Shown: positions 7,832 through 15,917 of the stretch, in pieces
How positions within the stretch are numbered: position 1 is the first letter of the stretch
Layout: every line of letters begins with the position of its first letter
Origin: an uncultured Ruminiclostridium sp.
GTDB lineage: Bacteria > Bacillota > Clostridia > Oscillospirales > Acutalibacteraceae
Assembly (NCBI GenBank): GCA_902490005.1
Contig: CABUCM010000004.1
Location: 60,279-124,278, forward strand
Length of the DNA: 64,000 nt
Direction: 5' to 3'
Translations under genes and position numbers: made by a program
The notes under the pieces: model-generated
Told to the model about the DNA's origin: nothing
Database searches by the model: none
What the model saw: only the letters and a program-made list of their open reading frames with translations

Positions 7832-10800
7832 ATGAAATTTTTGAGCAGCCTTTTAGACGGCGTAGCCGAATACGAAACCCTGGTGACGGCGGTAGAGGGC
7901 CACAAGACCCCCGCGGCGGTTACCGGGGTCTCCGGCATCCATAAGGCCCATCTGGTCCACTCCCTTTGCGCTAGAACCGGCCGCAATGCCCTGGTGATCG
8001 CTTCCGACGAGGGCGAGGGCCAGCGGCTTTGCAACGACCTGGCGTCTATGGGGACCACCGCCCTGGTGTACCCCGCCCGGGATTTTAACTTCCGGGCCGC
8101 CGAGGGCCAGTCCCGGGAATACGAGCACCAGCGGCTCCAGGTGATGGCGAAAATGCTGGAGGGGGATTATCAGGTGGTGATCGCCTGCATCGACGCGGCC
8201 TTGCAGTATACCATACCGCCGGACGAGCTGAAAACCAGGCGGCTCACCCTTAGGGCCGGCCAGGAGGTGCCACTGCCCCGGATCGAGGCGCTGCTGGGCG
8301 CCTCCGGGTACGAGCGGTACCAGCAGGTGGAGGGGCCGGGCCAGTACGCGGTCCGTGGCGGTATTTTAGACTTTTTCACCCCTGATGCGTCCGCTCCCAT
8401 CCGGGTGGAGTTCTGGGGGGACGAAATCGACACCCTGTGCTATTTTGATCCGGAAACCCAGCGGCGCACCGACGAGCCCCTGGAGGAAATCACCCTGGCG
8501 CCGTCTACGGAGGTTCTGATTTCCAACCCTGGGAGCCTGGCGAAGAAAATAGAAAAGCTGGCCTCCGCCCTCCGGGGAAAAACGGCGGTAAAGGCGAAAG
8601 AAACGCTCAGCCGGGAGGCGGAACAGCTGGTGGGCGGCAGGCGCCCCGGCAGCGCGGATAAATTTCTGCCCCTGCTCTACCCTTCCCCGGCTACCCTGCT
8701 GGATTACCTGGAGCCGGAGGCTATGGTGTTCCAGTCGGAGCCTATCAAAATCAAGGAACGGCTACGGTCCGTGGCGTGGCAGTGGAGCGAGGATATCAAA
8801 GACTATCTGGAAGAGGGAATCCTGTGCAAGGGCCTGGATACCTATTCCGGAGACTATACTTATGCCCAAAAACAGCTGGAAAGCCGGGACTGCGTGTATC
8901 TGGACGCCTTCGTCCGGGGCAGCTATGACACCCCTCTTTCCTCCTTAATTAATTTGAGCGCCCGGCAGCTTTCGGTTTGGGGCGGCGGCATGCAGCTTTT
9001 GCAGGAGGATTTAAACGCGATTTTGTCCCCGAAAATGCGGGTTGTGGTGCTGGGGGGCACCCAGCGGTCCGCCCGGGCCGCCGCCGAGGATTTGCAAAAC
9101 CTGGGCATTCCCTGCGAGTACCGGGATGACGCGAAAACCCTTTCCCTGGGCCGGGTAACGGTGCTGCCCGGCAGCCTGTCCGCGGGGTTTGAGTACCCCA
9201 CGGCTAATTTTGCCCTGATTACCCACGGGCATTTTGCCTCCACGCCCCAAAAAACCAGAAAGCGCCAGAAAAACGCGAAAGAGATTTACAGCCTTTCCGA
9301 GCTGGCGCCGGGAGATTACGTGGTGCATTCCGCCCACGGCATCGGCGTGTTCGAGGGGATCCATAAGCTGGAAATGCAGGGGGTCACCAAGGATTATTTA
9401 AAGGTCCGCTATGCCAAAGGGGACATTTTATACGTGCCCGTCACCCAGCTCGATATGGTGTCCAAATATATCGGGCCAAAGGAGGAGGTCAAGGTCCGGC
9501 TGAACCGCTTAGGCGGCCAGGATTGGCAGAAAACCAAGGCCCGGGTCCGGTCGGCGGTGAAGGATATCGCCAAGGAGCTGATTAAGCTGTACGCGGAGCG
9601 GATGAAGCTGAAAGGCCACGCGTTCCCGCCGGATTCCAGCTGGCAGCGGGATTTTGAGTCCCGGTTCGAGTATGACGAAACCGAGGACCAGCTGCGGTGC
9701 ATCCAGGAGATTAAGGACGACATGGAGCGGGAGCAGCCCATGGACCGGCTGCTGTGCGGCGACGTGGGCTTTGGCAAAACCGAGGTGGCCCTGCGGGCCG
9801 CCTTTAAATGCGTCACCGATTCCAAGCAGTGCGCCCTGCTGGTGCCCACCACCATTCTGGCCTGGCAGCATTACCAGACCGTCACCCAGCGGTTCGAGGG
9901 CTTTCCCGTTAAGGTGGAGGTCCTTTCCCGGTTCCGCACCCCCAAGCAGCAGGCGGAGATTATCAGGCAGCTGAAGCGGGGGGAGGTCGACATGGTCATC
10001 GGCACCCACCGGCTGGTGCAGAAGGACGTCCAGTTCCGGGACCTGGGGCTGGTGATTATCGACGAGGAGCAGCGGTTCGGGGTGGCCCAGAAGGAGCGGT
10101 TTAAGGCGGTGACCAAAAACGTGGATGTGCTGACCCTTTCCGCCACCCCCATCCCCCGCACCCTCAATATGGCCCTGTCCGGGATAAGGGATATGTCCTC
10201 CCTGGAGGAGGCCCCCCAAGACAGGCACCCGGTGCAGACCTATGTGCTGGAATACGACCAGGCGGTGCTGAACGACGCCATCCGCAGGGAGCTTCGCCGG
10301 GGCGGCCAGGTTTACTATCTTCACAACAAGGTGGAATCCATCGAGCGGGTGGCCGCCAGGATCCAGGTCCAGATCCCCGAGGCCAAGGTGGGCTTCGGCC
10401 ACGGCAAAATGCCGGAGGGGGAGCTTTCCGAGGTTTGGCGGAAGGTGATGGAACAGGAGATCAACGTGCTGGTGTGTACCACCATCATCGAAACCGGCGT
10501 GGACGTGCCCAACGTGAACACCATTATCATCGAGGACGCGGACCATATGGGCCTTTCCCAGCTTCACCAGATCCGGGGCCGGGTGGGCCGCAGCAGCCGG
10601 CGGGCCTACGCTTATCTGACCTTTACCCGGAACAAGGTCCTTTCCGAGATCAGCCAGAAGCGGCTTTCCGCCATCCGGGAGTTCACCGAGTTCGGCTCCG
10701 GGTTTAAAATCGCTATGCGTGACCTGGAGCTGCGGGGCGCCGGCAACATTTTAGGCGGCGAGCAGCACGGCCATATGGAAACCGTGGGCTATGATATGTA

Positions 10801-11323
10801 TCTGCGCCTGCTGGGGGAGGCTGTCAGCGAGGAAAAGGGGGAAGAAGCCTCCTCCTACGAGCTGGAGTGCCTGGTGGACGTCCAGGTCCAGGCCCATATC
10901 CCGGAGGATTATATCCAGAGCCTGAGCCAGCGGCTGGAAATTTACCGCCGGATTTCCGATATCCGCAGCCAGGACGACGCCATGGACGTGCTGGATGAGC
11001 TCATCGACCGGTTCGGGGAGCCTCCCGCCTCGGTGAAGGGCCTCATCGACGTGGCCCTGGTCCGGAACACCGCAGCCTCCCTGGGCATTTACGAGATCAA
11101 GCAGAACGCCGGGGCGCTGCTGCTGTACCAGCGCAAGCTGGATATGGAGTTTGTCAGCGGGCTCATCGGCAGGTTTCAGAAGCGGGTGCTGGTCAACGCC
11201 GGCGCCAAGCCCTATATTTCCGTGAAGCTTTTCCCCGGGGATTCCCCCCTGGAGACCCTGCGCCAGGTGTTTCAGGCCTCTGGCCCGGAAACCGTAAAAA
11301 GTAAAAGCCAAGTCAAAGAATAG
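7832..11323 (+). CDS. mfd: Transcription-repair coupling factor Mfd
   Basis: Mfd removes RNA polymerase stalled at DNA lesions and recruits UvrA. The 1163-aa length is typical. In order: a UvrB-like N-terminal region (about residues 1-330), a CarD-like polymerase-binding domain (about 488-545, containing GDYVVHSAHGIGVFEG), a RecG-type translocase with Walker A GDVGFGKTEVA near 645, DEEQRFG near 744, SATPIPRTLNM near 770, and helicase motif VI QIRGRVGRSSR near 910. A C-terminal TRCF domain closes the protein. The ATG at 7832 follows GGAGAAAG with a 10-base gap. The gene lies downstream of pth as in other Firmicutes and is followed by a separate promoter. Confidence 0.97.
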   Translation: MKFLSSLLDGVAEYETLVTAVEGHKTPAAVTGVSGIHKAHLVHSLCARTGRNALVIASDEGEGQRLCNDLASMGTTALVYPARDFNFRAAEGQSREYEHQRLQVMAKMLEGDYQVVIACIDAALQYTIPPDELKTRRLTLRAGQEVPLPRIEALLGASGYERYQQVEGPGQYAVRGGILDFFTPDASAPIRVEFWGDEIDTLCYFDPETQRRTDEPLEEITLAPSTEVLISNPGSLAKKIEKLASALRGKTAVKAKETLSREAEQLVGGRRPGSADKFLPLLYPSPATLLDYLEPEAMVFQSEPIKIKERLRSVAWQWSEDIKDYLEEGILCKGLDTYSGDYTYAQKQLESRDCVYLDAFVRGSYDTPLSSLINLSARQLSVWGGGMQLLQEDLNAILSPKMRVVVLGGTQRSARAAAEDLQNLGIPCEYRDDAKTLSLGRVTVLPGSLSAGFEYPTANFALITHGHFASTPQKTRKRQKNAKEIYSLSELAPGDYVVHSAHGIGVFEGIHKLEMQGVTKDYLKVRYAKGDILYVPVTQLDMVSKYIGPKEEVKVRLNRLGGQDWQKTKARVRSAVKDIAKELIKLYAERMKLKGHAFPPDSSWQRDFESRFEYDETEDQLRCIQEIKDDMEREQPMDRLLCGDVGFGKTEVALRAAFKCVTDSKQCALLVPTTILAWQHYQTVTQRFEGFPVKVEVLSRFRTPKQQAEIIRQLKRGEVDMVIGTHRLVQKDVQFRDLGLVIIDEEQRFGVAQKERFKAVTKNVDVLTLSATPIPRTLNMALSGIRDMSSLEEAPQDRHPVQTYVLEYDQAVLNDAIRRELRRGGQVYYLHNKVESIERVAARIQVQIPEAKVGFGHGKMPEGELSEVWRKVMEQEINVLVCTTIIETGVDVPNVNTIIIEDADHMGLSQLHQIRGRVGRSSRRAYAYLTFTRNKVLSEISQKRLSAIREFTEFGSGFKIAMRDLELRGAGNILGGEQHGHMETVGYDMYLRLLGEAVSEEKGEEASSYELECLVDVQVQAHIPEDYIQSLSQRLEIYRRISDIRSQDDAMDVLDELIDRFGEPPASVKGLIDVALVRNTAASLGIYEIKQNAGALLLYQRKLDMEFVSGLIGRFQKRVLVNAGAKPYISVKLFPGDSPLETLRQVFQASGPETVKSKSQVKE

Positions 11324-11398
11324 CAACGCTTTCCGGCCAATTCCATGGGCGGCGGGACGCCCCTCAAAGGGCGCAGCCGGACAAATCCATAAAATTTC

Positions 11399-11427
11399 TG
11401 GACAAATCAGGCGCGGGCGTGTATAAT
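11399..11427 (+). promoter_or_regulatory. Strong sigma-A promoter of the foldase-like lipoprotein
   Basis: TGGACA (11399-11404) and a perfect TATAAT (11422-11427) are spaced 17 bases, about 42 bases before the ATG at 11470. Confidence 0.75.
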
Positions 11428-11469
11428 TTAGTTTATATGCGAGCGTTTGCTATAGGAGGATAACGATCT

Positions 11470-12531
11470 ATGAAAACCGGATTTATCAAAAAAGCCGCCG
11501 CGGTATTCATGGCCGGCGCTATGGCGGCCAGCCTTGCGGGTTGCGCCGACGATAGCTGGAGCGCCAAGGATGATTCCCAGACCCTGGCGGCCGGCGTTTA
11601 TATCTACAATCTTTATTCCGCTTATCAGGAGGCCCAGAACAAGGTGATGATGGAAGCCCTTAGTTCCGGCAACAGCTCCGGCTCCACGGATTTTTATTCC
11701 CAGCAGATCGATGGGAAAAGCGTCACCCAGTGGATGCAGGACAAGGCGATGCTGAAAACCAAGGAAACCCTTTACCTGGACGCTAAAATGAAGGCCGAGG
11801 GCATTGAGTGGACCGAGGAGGACCAGAAAAATACGGAAGAGGCGGGAACCTCTGTCTGGGCCCAGCAAAAGAACACCCTGGAGGCCTTTGGTATTTCCAA
11901 GGACAGCTTTTTGAAGGCTTACAGCCTTTATAACGCCAAGTATCTGAAAGTTTTCCAGTCCATCTATGGGGAAGGCGGCACCGAGGCGGTGAGCGACCAG
12001 GATCTGGAGGAATTTTTCCTGGACAGCTATTCCGAGTACCGGTATTTTTCCAAGAGCCTGACCACCAAGGATGACAGCGGCAATACCCAGAACCTGAGCG
12101 ACGATGAGATTTCCGCCATTGAGAAGGAATTTGAGGAATACGCCAAGCAGGTCACCGATGGGGACAAGACCCCGGAGGAGGTAGCCTCCGCGTATCAGGC
12201 GTCGGAGGGCCTGGAAAGCAGCCCGTTAAACGGCAGCGTAACCCTGACGGATAACATCGTCCTTTCCTCCGACCTGCAGACCGCCTATGACGAAATGAAG
12301 GAAGGCGAGGCCAGGGCCATCAAGTCCGGGACGTCTTACTATTTCCTGTACAAGGGCAAGATCAAGGACCACCTGGATGAGATGTCCACAGAGGACGGCA
12401 GAATGAGCGTTCTGGCCGCCATGAAGCAGGACGAGTTCCAGGAGAGAATGGAACAGGAAACCGGCGAGTACAGCTGCACCATAAACGACGCGGCGGTGAA
12501 CAGCTACCAGCCAAACCGGTTTGATAAGTAA
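11470..12531 (+). CDS. PrsA/SurA-like foldase lipoprotein without an evident PPIase domain
   Basis: A 353-aa exported lipoprotein: basic N-terminus, hydrophobic core, and lipobox SLAGC ending at Cys25. The mature part is rich in acidic and helix-forming residues and resembles the chaperone (SurA_N-like) helical domains of PrsA/SurA. I do not see a parvulin or cyclophilin signature, so catalytic prolyl isomerase activity is doubtful. The ATG follows AGGAGGATAACGATCT. In many Clostridia a PrsA-type foldase gene follows mfd, which supports the call. It is transcribed from its own promoter and ends at its own terminator. It probably helps exported proteins fold on the outer face of the membrane. 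Alternative: an unrelated helical lipoprotein. Confidence 0.65.
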   Translation: MKTGFIKKAAAVFMAGAMAASLAGCADDSWSAKDDSQTLAAGVYIYNLYSAYQEAQNKVMMEALSSGNSSGSTDFYSQQIDGKSVTQWMQDKAMLKTKETLYLDAKMKAEGIEWTEEDQKNTEEAGTSVWAQQKNTLEAFGISKDSFLKAYSLYNAKYLKVFQSIYGEGGTEAVSDQDLEEFFLDSYSEYRYFSKSLTTKDDSGNTQNLSDDEISAIEKEFEEYAKQVTDGDKTPEEVASAYQASEGLESSPLNGSVTLTDNIVLSSDLQTAYDEMKEGEARAIKSGTSYYFLYKGKIKDHLDEMSTEDGRMSVLAAMKQDEFQERMEQETGEYSCTINDAAVNSYQPNRFDK

Positions 12532-12568
12532 AACCCCGCGCCGCGTTTCCATGAACCATGATAGAAAA

Positions 12569-12612
12569 AACACCGTCCGGAAAGCTTGCTTTTTCGGACG
12601 GTGTTCTGTTTT
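12569..12612 (+). terminator. Intrinsic terminator of the foldase-like lipoprotein
   Basis: Arms AACACCGTCCG (12569-12579) and CGGACGGTGTT (12595-12605) pair perfectly and are followed by CTGTTTT. A-rich sequence on the other side could let it act in both directions. Confidence 0.8.
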
Positions 12613-12646
12613 CCCGCCGCGGCGGCGGGAGTTTGGGAGGTAGGAA

Positions 12647-13177
12647 ATGAAAAATCAATTTCTGGAAGAAATGAGCCGGGAGCAGCTCATCGCGCTGATC
12701 GAGCTTTACTCGAAAAACTGGCTGGCAATGGACGGCGTATGGTTTCAGTCGGTGGAAAAAAAGCTGGGCATGGATGAAGCCATGGAGCACGACGCCAACG
12801 CCTGGGCCCGGTTCACGGTGATCGAGGCAAAAAAGATCAAGGCGTTTCTCGGCCTGCCGGAGCGGGCCGGGCTGGAGGGGCTTGCGAAAGCCCTGCGGCT
12901 GCGGTTTTACGCCAACATCAACGAGGATGAGATCATATTGGAGGGCAATACCCTGGTGTACCGGACCCTGGAATGCCGGGTGCAGGCCGCCAGAAAGCGG
13001 AAGGGGATGCCCTTTCATCCCTGCAAGCCCGTGGGGGAGATTGAATACAGCGGGTTTGCCAAAACCATTGACGACCGGATCCTCTGCCAGGCCCTGAGCT
13101 GTTACCCTGATATGACCGACGAAACCTGCTGCTGCGCTTGGAAATTTACGCTGGAGGAAGACGGCGCCCAGAAGTAA
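12647..13177 (+). CDS. DUF6125-family protein
   Basis: A 176-aa soluble protein of a family I recognise from Clostridia as DUF6125. Hallmarks are ELYSKNWLAMDGVWFQ near residue 20, WARFTVIEAKKI near 53, CRVQAARKRKG near 109, FHPCKPVGEIEY, and a C-terminal Cys cluster, CCCAWKFTLEE. The conserved Cys residues suggest metal or substrate binding, but the activity is not established to my knowledge. The ATG follows GGGAGG at normal spacing. It is a single gene between two terminators, with no promoter clearly visible between the upstream terminator and its start, so transcription may begin within the short leader. Confidence 0.75.
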   Translation: MKNQFLEEMSREQLIALIELYSKNWLAMDGVWFQSVEKKLGMDEAMEHDANAWARFTVIEAKKIKAFLGLPERAGLEGLAKALRLRFYANINEDEIILEGNTLVYRTLECRVQAARKRKGMPFHPCKPVGEIEYSGFAKTIDDRILCQALSCYPDMTDETCCCAWKFTLEEDGAQK

Positions 13178-13202
13178 CATGATATGATGCCCTTTGAAAA
13201 AA

Positions 13203-13238
13203 GAAAGGCCCGCCCCACCGGCGGGGAACCTCTTTTTT
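13203..13238 (+). terminator. Intrinsic terminator of the DUF6125 gene
   Basis: A CCCGCC/GGCGGG stem with flanking pairs, then TCTTTTTT. Confidence 0.75.
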
Positions 13239-13291
13239 AATGGGCCCGGGCTTGCTTTCCCCCGGCGCTTTCCGCCGGAGAAAATGGCAAA

Positions 13292-13319
13292 AAGCAAAAA
13301 AGAGCGGCTTGAAGCCGCT
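13292..13319 (-). terminator. Intrinsic terminator facing the minus strand
   Basis: AGCGGCTT and AAGCCGCT (13303-13310 and 13312-13319) form a tight stem; on the minus strand CTCTTTTTTGC follows. Its only visible client is the 29-codon reverse ORF just upstream. Confidence 0.7.
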
Positions 13320-13346
13320 TAAAACGCGGAACAGTCCTTTTCCGCG

Positions 13347-13436
13347 CTACCGCTCGCTTTCCCGCCGCTCTTCCCCTTCAAAAATCAGATCGTCCACGTC
13401 TCTGCCGTCGCCGGACCAAACAGGCTGAAAGTCCAT
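13347..13436 (-). CDS. Possible 29-aa acidic small protein
   Basis: A 29-codon reverse frame starting MDFQPVWSGDGRDVDDLIF and ending in a charged tail (EERRESER). The ATG at 13436 is preceded by GGGAGG at a seven-base gap, a full-strength site for this genome. A minus-strand intrinsic terminator begins about 27 bases past its stop, and no other minus-strand gene uses that terminator. Start site, stop and terminator together make a compact transcription unit, which is unlikely for random sequence. There is no membrane segment. I do not recognise the product, and no clear promoter was picked out in the 100 bases before it, which also hold the alr promoter on the other strand. Confidence 0.5.
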   Translation of the reverse strand: MDFQPVWSGDGRDVDDLIFEGEERRESER

Positions 13437-13538
13437 TGCCGCGCCTCCCTTCTGAAAAACAGGTTTCTAGCAGTATATGCGGGCGTTTGCCCGGGATTGC
13501 CTGTCTTTTTCCAAAGGGTTAAAATTTTGTTGCTTTGG

Positions 13539-13568
13539 TTGACTAGGCCGTTGTCCGGGGACTATAAT
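13539..13568 (+). promoter_or_regulatory. Sigma-A promoter of alr
   Basis: TTGACT (13539-13544) and a perfect TATAAT (13563-13568), spaced 18 bases and about 37 bases before the start codon. Confidence 0.7.
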
Positions 13569-13604
13569 AAAAGAACACGTTTCACACAGAACAGAGGAGA
13601 TACT

Positions 13605-14777
13605 ATGGAGCCGTTTTTAAAAAGGACCTGGGCCCAGGTGGACCTGGACGCCTTGGATCATAATATGGAGGAAATCCGGCGGGCCATCGACCCGCGGGCG
13701 AAGCTGATGTGCGTTATCAAGGCCGACGGCTACGGCCACGGCGCGGTGCCCCTGGCGCGGGAAAGCGAGGCCATGGGCGCGGACTGGTTCGCGGTTTCCA
13801 ATTTAGAGGAGGCGCAGGAGCTGCGGGAGGCCGGGATTCAAAGGCCTATTTTGATCCTAGGCTTTACCCCGGACAGCGACGCCGGCCTCCTGGCCCAGAT
13901 GGACATTTCCCAGGCAATCCTTTCCGAGAGCTATGGGCGGCAGCTTTCCGCCTATGCCCAGGAGGCCGGGGTGCGGGTGAAGGTTCATATCGCCGTGGAT
14001 ACGGGCATGACCCGGATCGGGTTAAACGCCCAGAATGAAGCCCAGGCGCTGGAGGCCGCCGGCGCGGCCCAGCGGATCGCGGCGCTGCCGGGATTGGTTT
14101 TGGAGGGGCTGTTTACCCATTTCGCCGTGGCGGATGAGGCCGGGGATGGGGAAGCCTATACCAAAAGGCAGTATGAATGCTTCCGGCTGGTGGCGGACAC
14201 CCTGCGGGACCGGGGGGTTCCCGTGCCCTTGTGCCATTGCAGCAACAGCGCCGGGATTTTAGATTATCCGGAAATGAATTTCAACCTGGTGCGGGCGGGA
14301 ATCATCTTATACGGCCTGGAGCCCTCCTCCAAGGTGCGCCGGCCCTTAAACCTGAAGCCGCTGATGGAGCTGAAATCCGTGGTTTCCATGGTGAAAACCG
14401 TGGATCCTGGGGTGGACGTGAGCTATGGAAGAACCTACACCACCCAAGGGGAAACGAAAATTGCCACCGTGCCCATCGGCTATGCCGACGGTTACCCCAG
14501 GGCCCTTTCCAATTTAGGGGAAATGCTGGTGCGGGGAAAGCGCGCCAGGATCATCGGCCGGGTGTGCATGGACCAGCTGATGCTGGATGTGACCCATATC
14601 CCCGGGGTGGAGGAAGGGGACGTGGTGACGGTGTTCGGCCGGGACGGCGGCGCGTTTCTGCCTGTGGAGGAGGTCTCCTCCCTGGACCAGACCATCAATT
14701 ATGAAACGGTGTGCCAGCTTACCAAACGGGTGCCCAGAATCTACCGGGGCGGCAGGCTGCGAAAGGAAATAAAATGA
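13605..14777 (+). CDS. alr: Alanine racemase
   Basis: A PLP enzyme interconverting L- and D-alanine; D-alanine is needed for peptidoglycan. The 390-aa product carries the PLP lysine in VIKADGYGHG (near residue 39), the C-terminal catalytic Tyr in SYGRTYTTQG, and RVCMDQLMLDVT. The order, an N-terminal alpha/beta barrel followed by a C-terminal beta domain, is standard. The ATG at 13605 follows AGAGGAG; an open frame extending to 13497 contains the promoter and is not used. It is a single gene with its own promoter and terminator. Confidence 0.96.
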   Translation: MEPFLKRTWAQVDLDALDHNMEEIRRAIDPRAKLMCVIKADGYGHGAVPLARESEAMGADWFAVSNLEEAQELREAGIQRPILILGFTPDSDAGLLAQMDISQAILSESYGRQLSAYAQEAGVRVKVHIAVDTGMTRIGLNAQNEAQALEAAGAAQRIAALPGLVLEGLFTHFAVADEAGDGEAYTKRQYECFRLVADTLRDRGVPVPLCHCSNSAGILDYPEMNFNLVRAGIILYGLEPSSKVRRPLNLKPLMELKSVVSMVKTVDPGVDVSYGRTYTTQGETKIATVPIGYADGYPRALSNLGEMLVRGKRARIIGRVCMDQLMLDVTHIPGVEEGDVVTVFGRDGGAFLPVEEVSSLDQTINYETVCQLTKRVPRIYRGGRLRKEIK

Positions 14778-14781
14778 TATC

Positions 14782-14815
14782 AAAAGCCCGCCGGGGGATC
14801 TCACGGCGGGCTTTT
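14782..14815 (+). terminator. Intrinsic terminator of alr
   Basis: A perfect 12-bp stem, AAAAGCCCGCCG with CGGCGGGCTTTT, five bases past the stop codon. Confidence 0.85.
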
Positions 14816-14834
14816 GATCGCCGCCTAAAAACGG

Positions 14835-14870
14835 CAAAAAAAGGCCGGAAAGCGGGAAAGCTCTCCGGCC
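14835..14870 (-). terminator. Intrinsic terminator of trpS
   Basis: GGCCGGA (14843-14849) pairs with TCCGGCC (14864-14870); on the minus strand a run of seven or more T follows. Confidence 0.8.
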
Positions 14871-14884
14871 CAATATTTTTGTGA

Positions 14885-15904
14885 TTAGAACGCCCGCTTA
14901 ATAAAGCCCACCTTTTTCATGGCCTTGCCCAGGGTGCGCTGGGAAATTTGCAGGGCGATTTCCGCGCTCTTAGTATAGCACTGCTCTAAATAGGACTTGT
15001 CGCCGATGAGCCGGTTGAACTCCTCCTGGATAGGACGCAGGTGGCATACCACCGCTTCGCCCACCGCCTGTTTAAAATCGCCGTAGCCCCTGCCGTCGAA
15101 CTCCCGTTCAATTTCCTCGTTGGTCTTGCCGGTCATCACGGAGTAAATCCCCATCAGGTTGTTGATGCCGTCCTTACCCTCGCCGTACCGCACCTGGGCG
15201 TCGCTGTCGGTGATGGCCCGCTTGAATTTCCGCATAATGTCGTCGGGCTTATCCAGCAAGGCCACATAGCTGTTGACGTTTTCATCCGACTTGGACATCT
15301 TCCTGGTGGGGTCCTGCAGGGACATGATCTTCGCCCCCACCTTGGGAATGTAGGGGTCCGGCACCTTGAAGGTCTGGCCGTAGATGCCGTTAAACCGCTC
15401 GGCAATGTTCCGGGTCAGCTCCAGGTGCTGCTTCTGGTCCAGGCCCACCGGCACCATATCCGCCTGATAGGCCAGAATATCCGCCGCCATCAGGCTGGGA
15501 TAAGCGAACAGGCCCACGTTGACGTTGTCGGCGTGCTTCTGGGATTTATCCTTAAACTGGGTCATGCGGGAAAGCTCACCAAACTGGGTGTAGCAGTTCA
15601 GAAGCCAGGCCAGCTCCGCGTGGGTGTGGACGTGGCTCTGGATGAAGAACAGGCTTTTGTCCAGGTCGATGCCGCAGGCCAGCAGCAGGGCGTAAGCCTC
15701 CAGGGCGTTTTTACGGAATTTCGCCGGGTCCTGCCGCACCGTGATGGTGTGCAGGTCCGCCAAGGCGAAAATACAGTCGTATTCATCCTGCAAGCCAACC
15801 CAGTTCCGCAGGGCGCCCACGTAATTGCCAAGGGTGATGGTGCCGCTGGGCTGGATGGCGCTGAAAATTACCTTTTTACGCTCAGGAGCGTTTGCTGTTT
15901 CCAT
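14885..15904 (-). CDS. trpS: Tryptophan--tRNA ligase
   Basis: A class I aminoacyl-tRNA synthetase charging tRNA-Trp. The 339-aa product has the nucleotide-binding segment SAIQPSGTITLGNYVGALRN (HIGH-equivalent TLGN) near residue 20 and KMSKSDENVN (the KMSKS loop) near 205. The ATG at 15904 follows AGGAGG; the longer open frame to 16027 runs inside the upstream gene and is not used. Its ribosome site overlaps the stop region of the aminotransferase gene, with only 13 bases between the two, so the pair is one operon read from the promoter near 17200. No T-box leader is visible. Confidence 0.96.
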   Translation of the reverse strand: METANAPERKKVIFSAIQPSGTITLGNYVGALRNWVGLQDEYDCIFALADLHTITVRQDPAKFRKNALEAYALLLACGIDLDKSLFFIQSHVHTHAELAWLLNCYTQFGELSRMTQFKDKSQKHADNVNVGLFAYPSLMAADILAYQADMVPVGLDQKQHLELTRNIAERFNGIYGQTFKVPDPYIPKVGAKIMSLQDPTRKMSKSDENVNSYVALLDKPDDIMRKFKRAITDSDAQVRYGEGKDGINNLMGIYSVMTGKTNEEIEREFDGRGYGDFKQAVGEAVVCHLRPIQEEFNRLIGDKSYLEQCYTKSAEIALQISQRTLGKAMKKVGFIKRAF

Positions 15905-15917
15905 GGGAAGGGCCTCC

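Noticed and set aside
9509..10567. 352-codon minus-strand open frame inside mfd
   Set aside because: Shadow of the mfd helicase domain produced by high third-position GC; no start signals.
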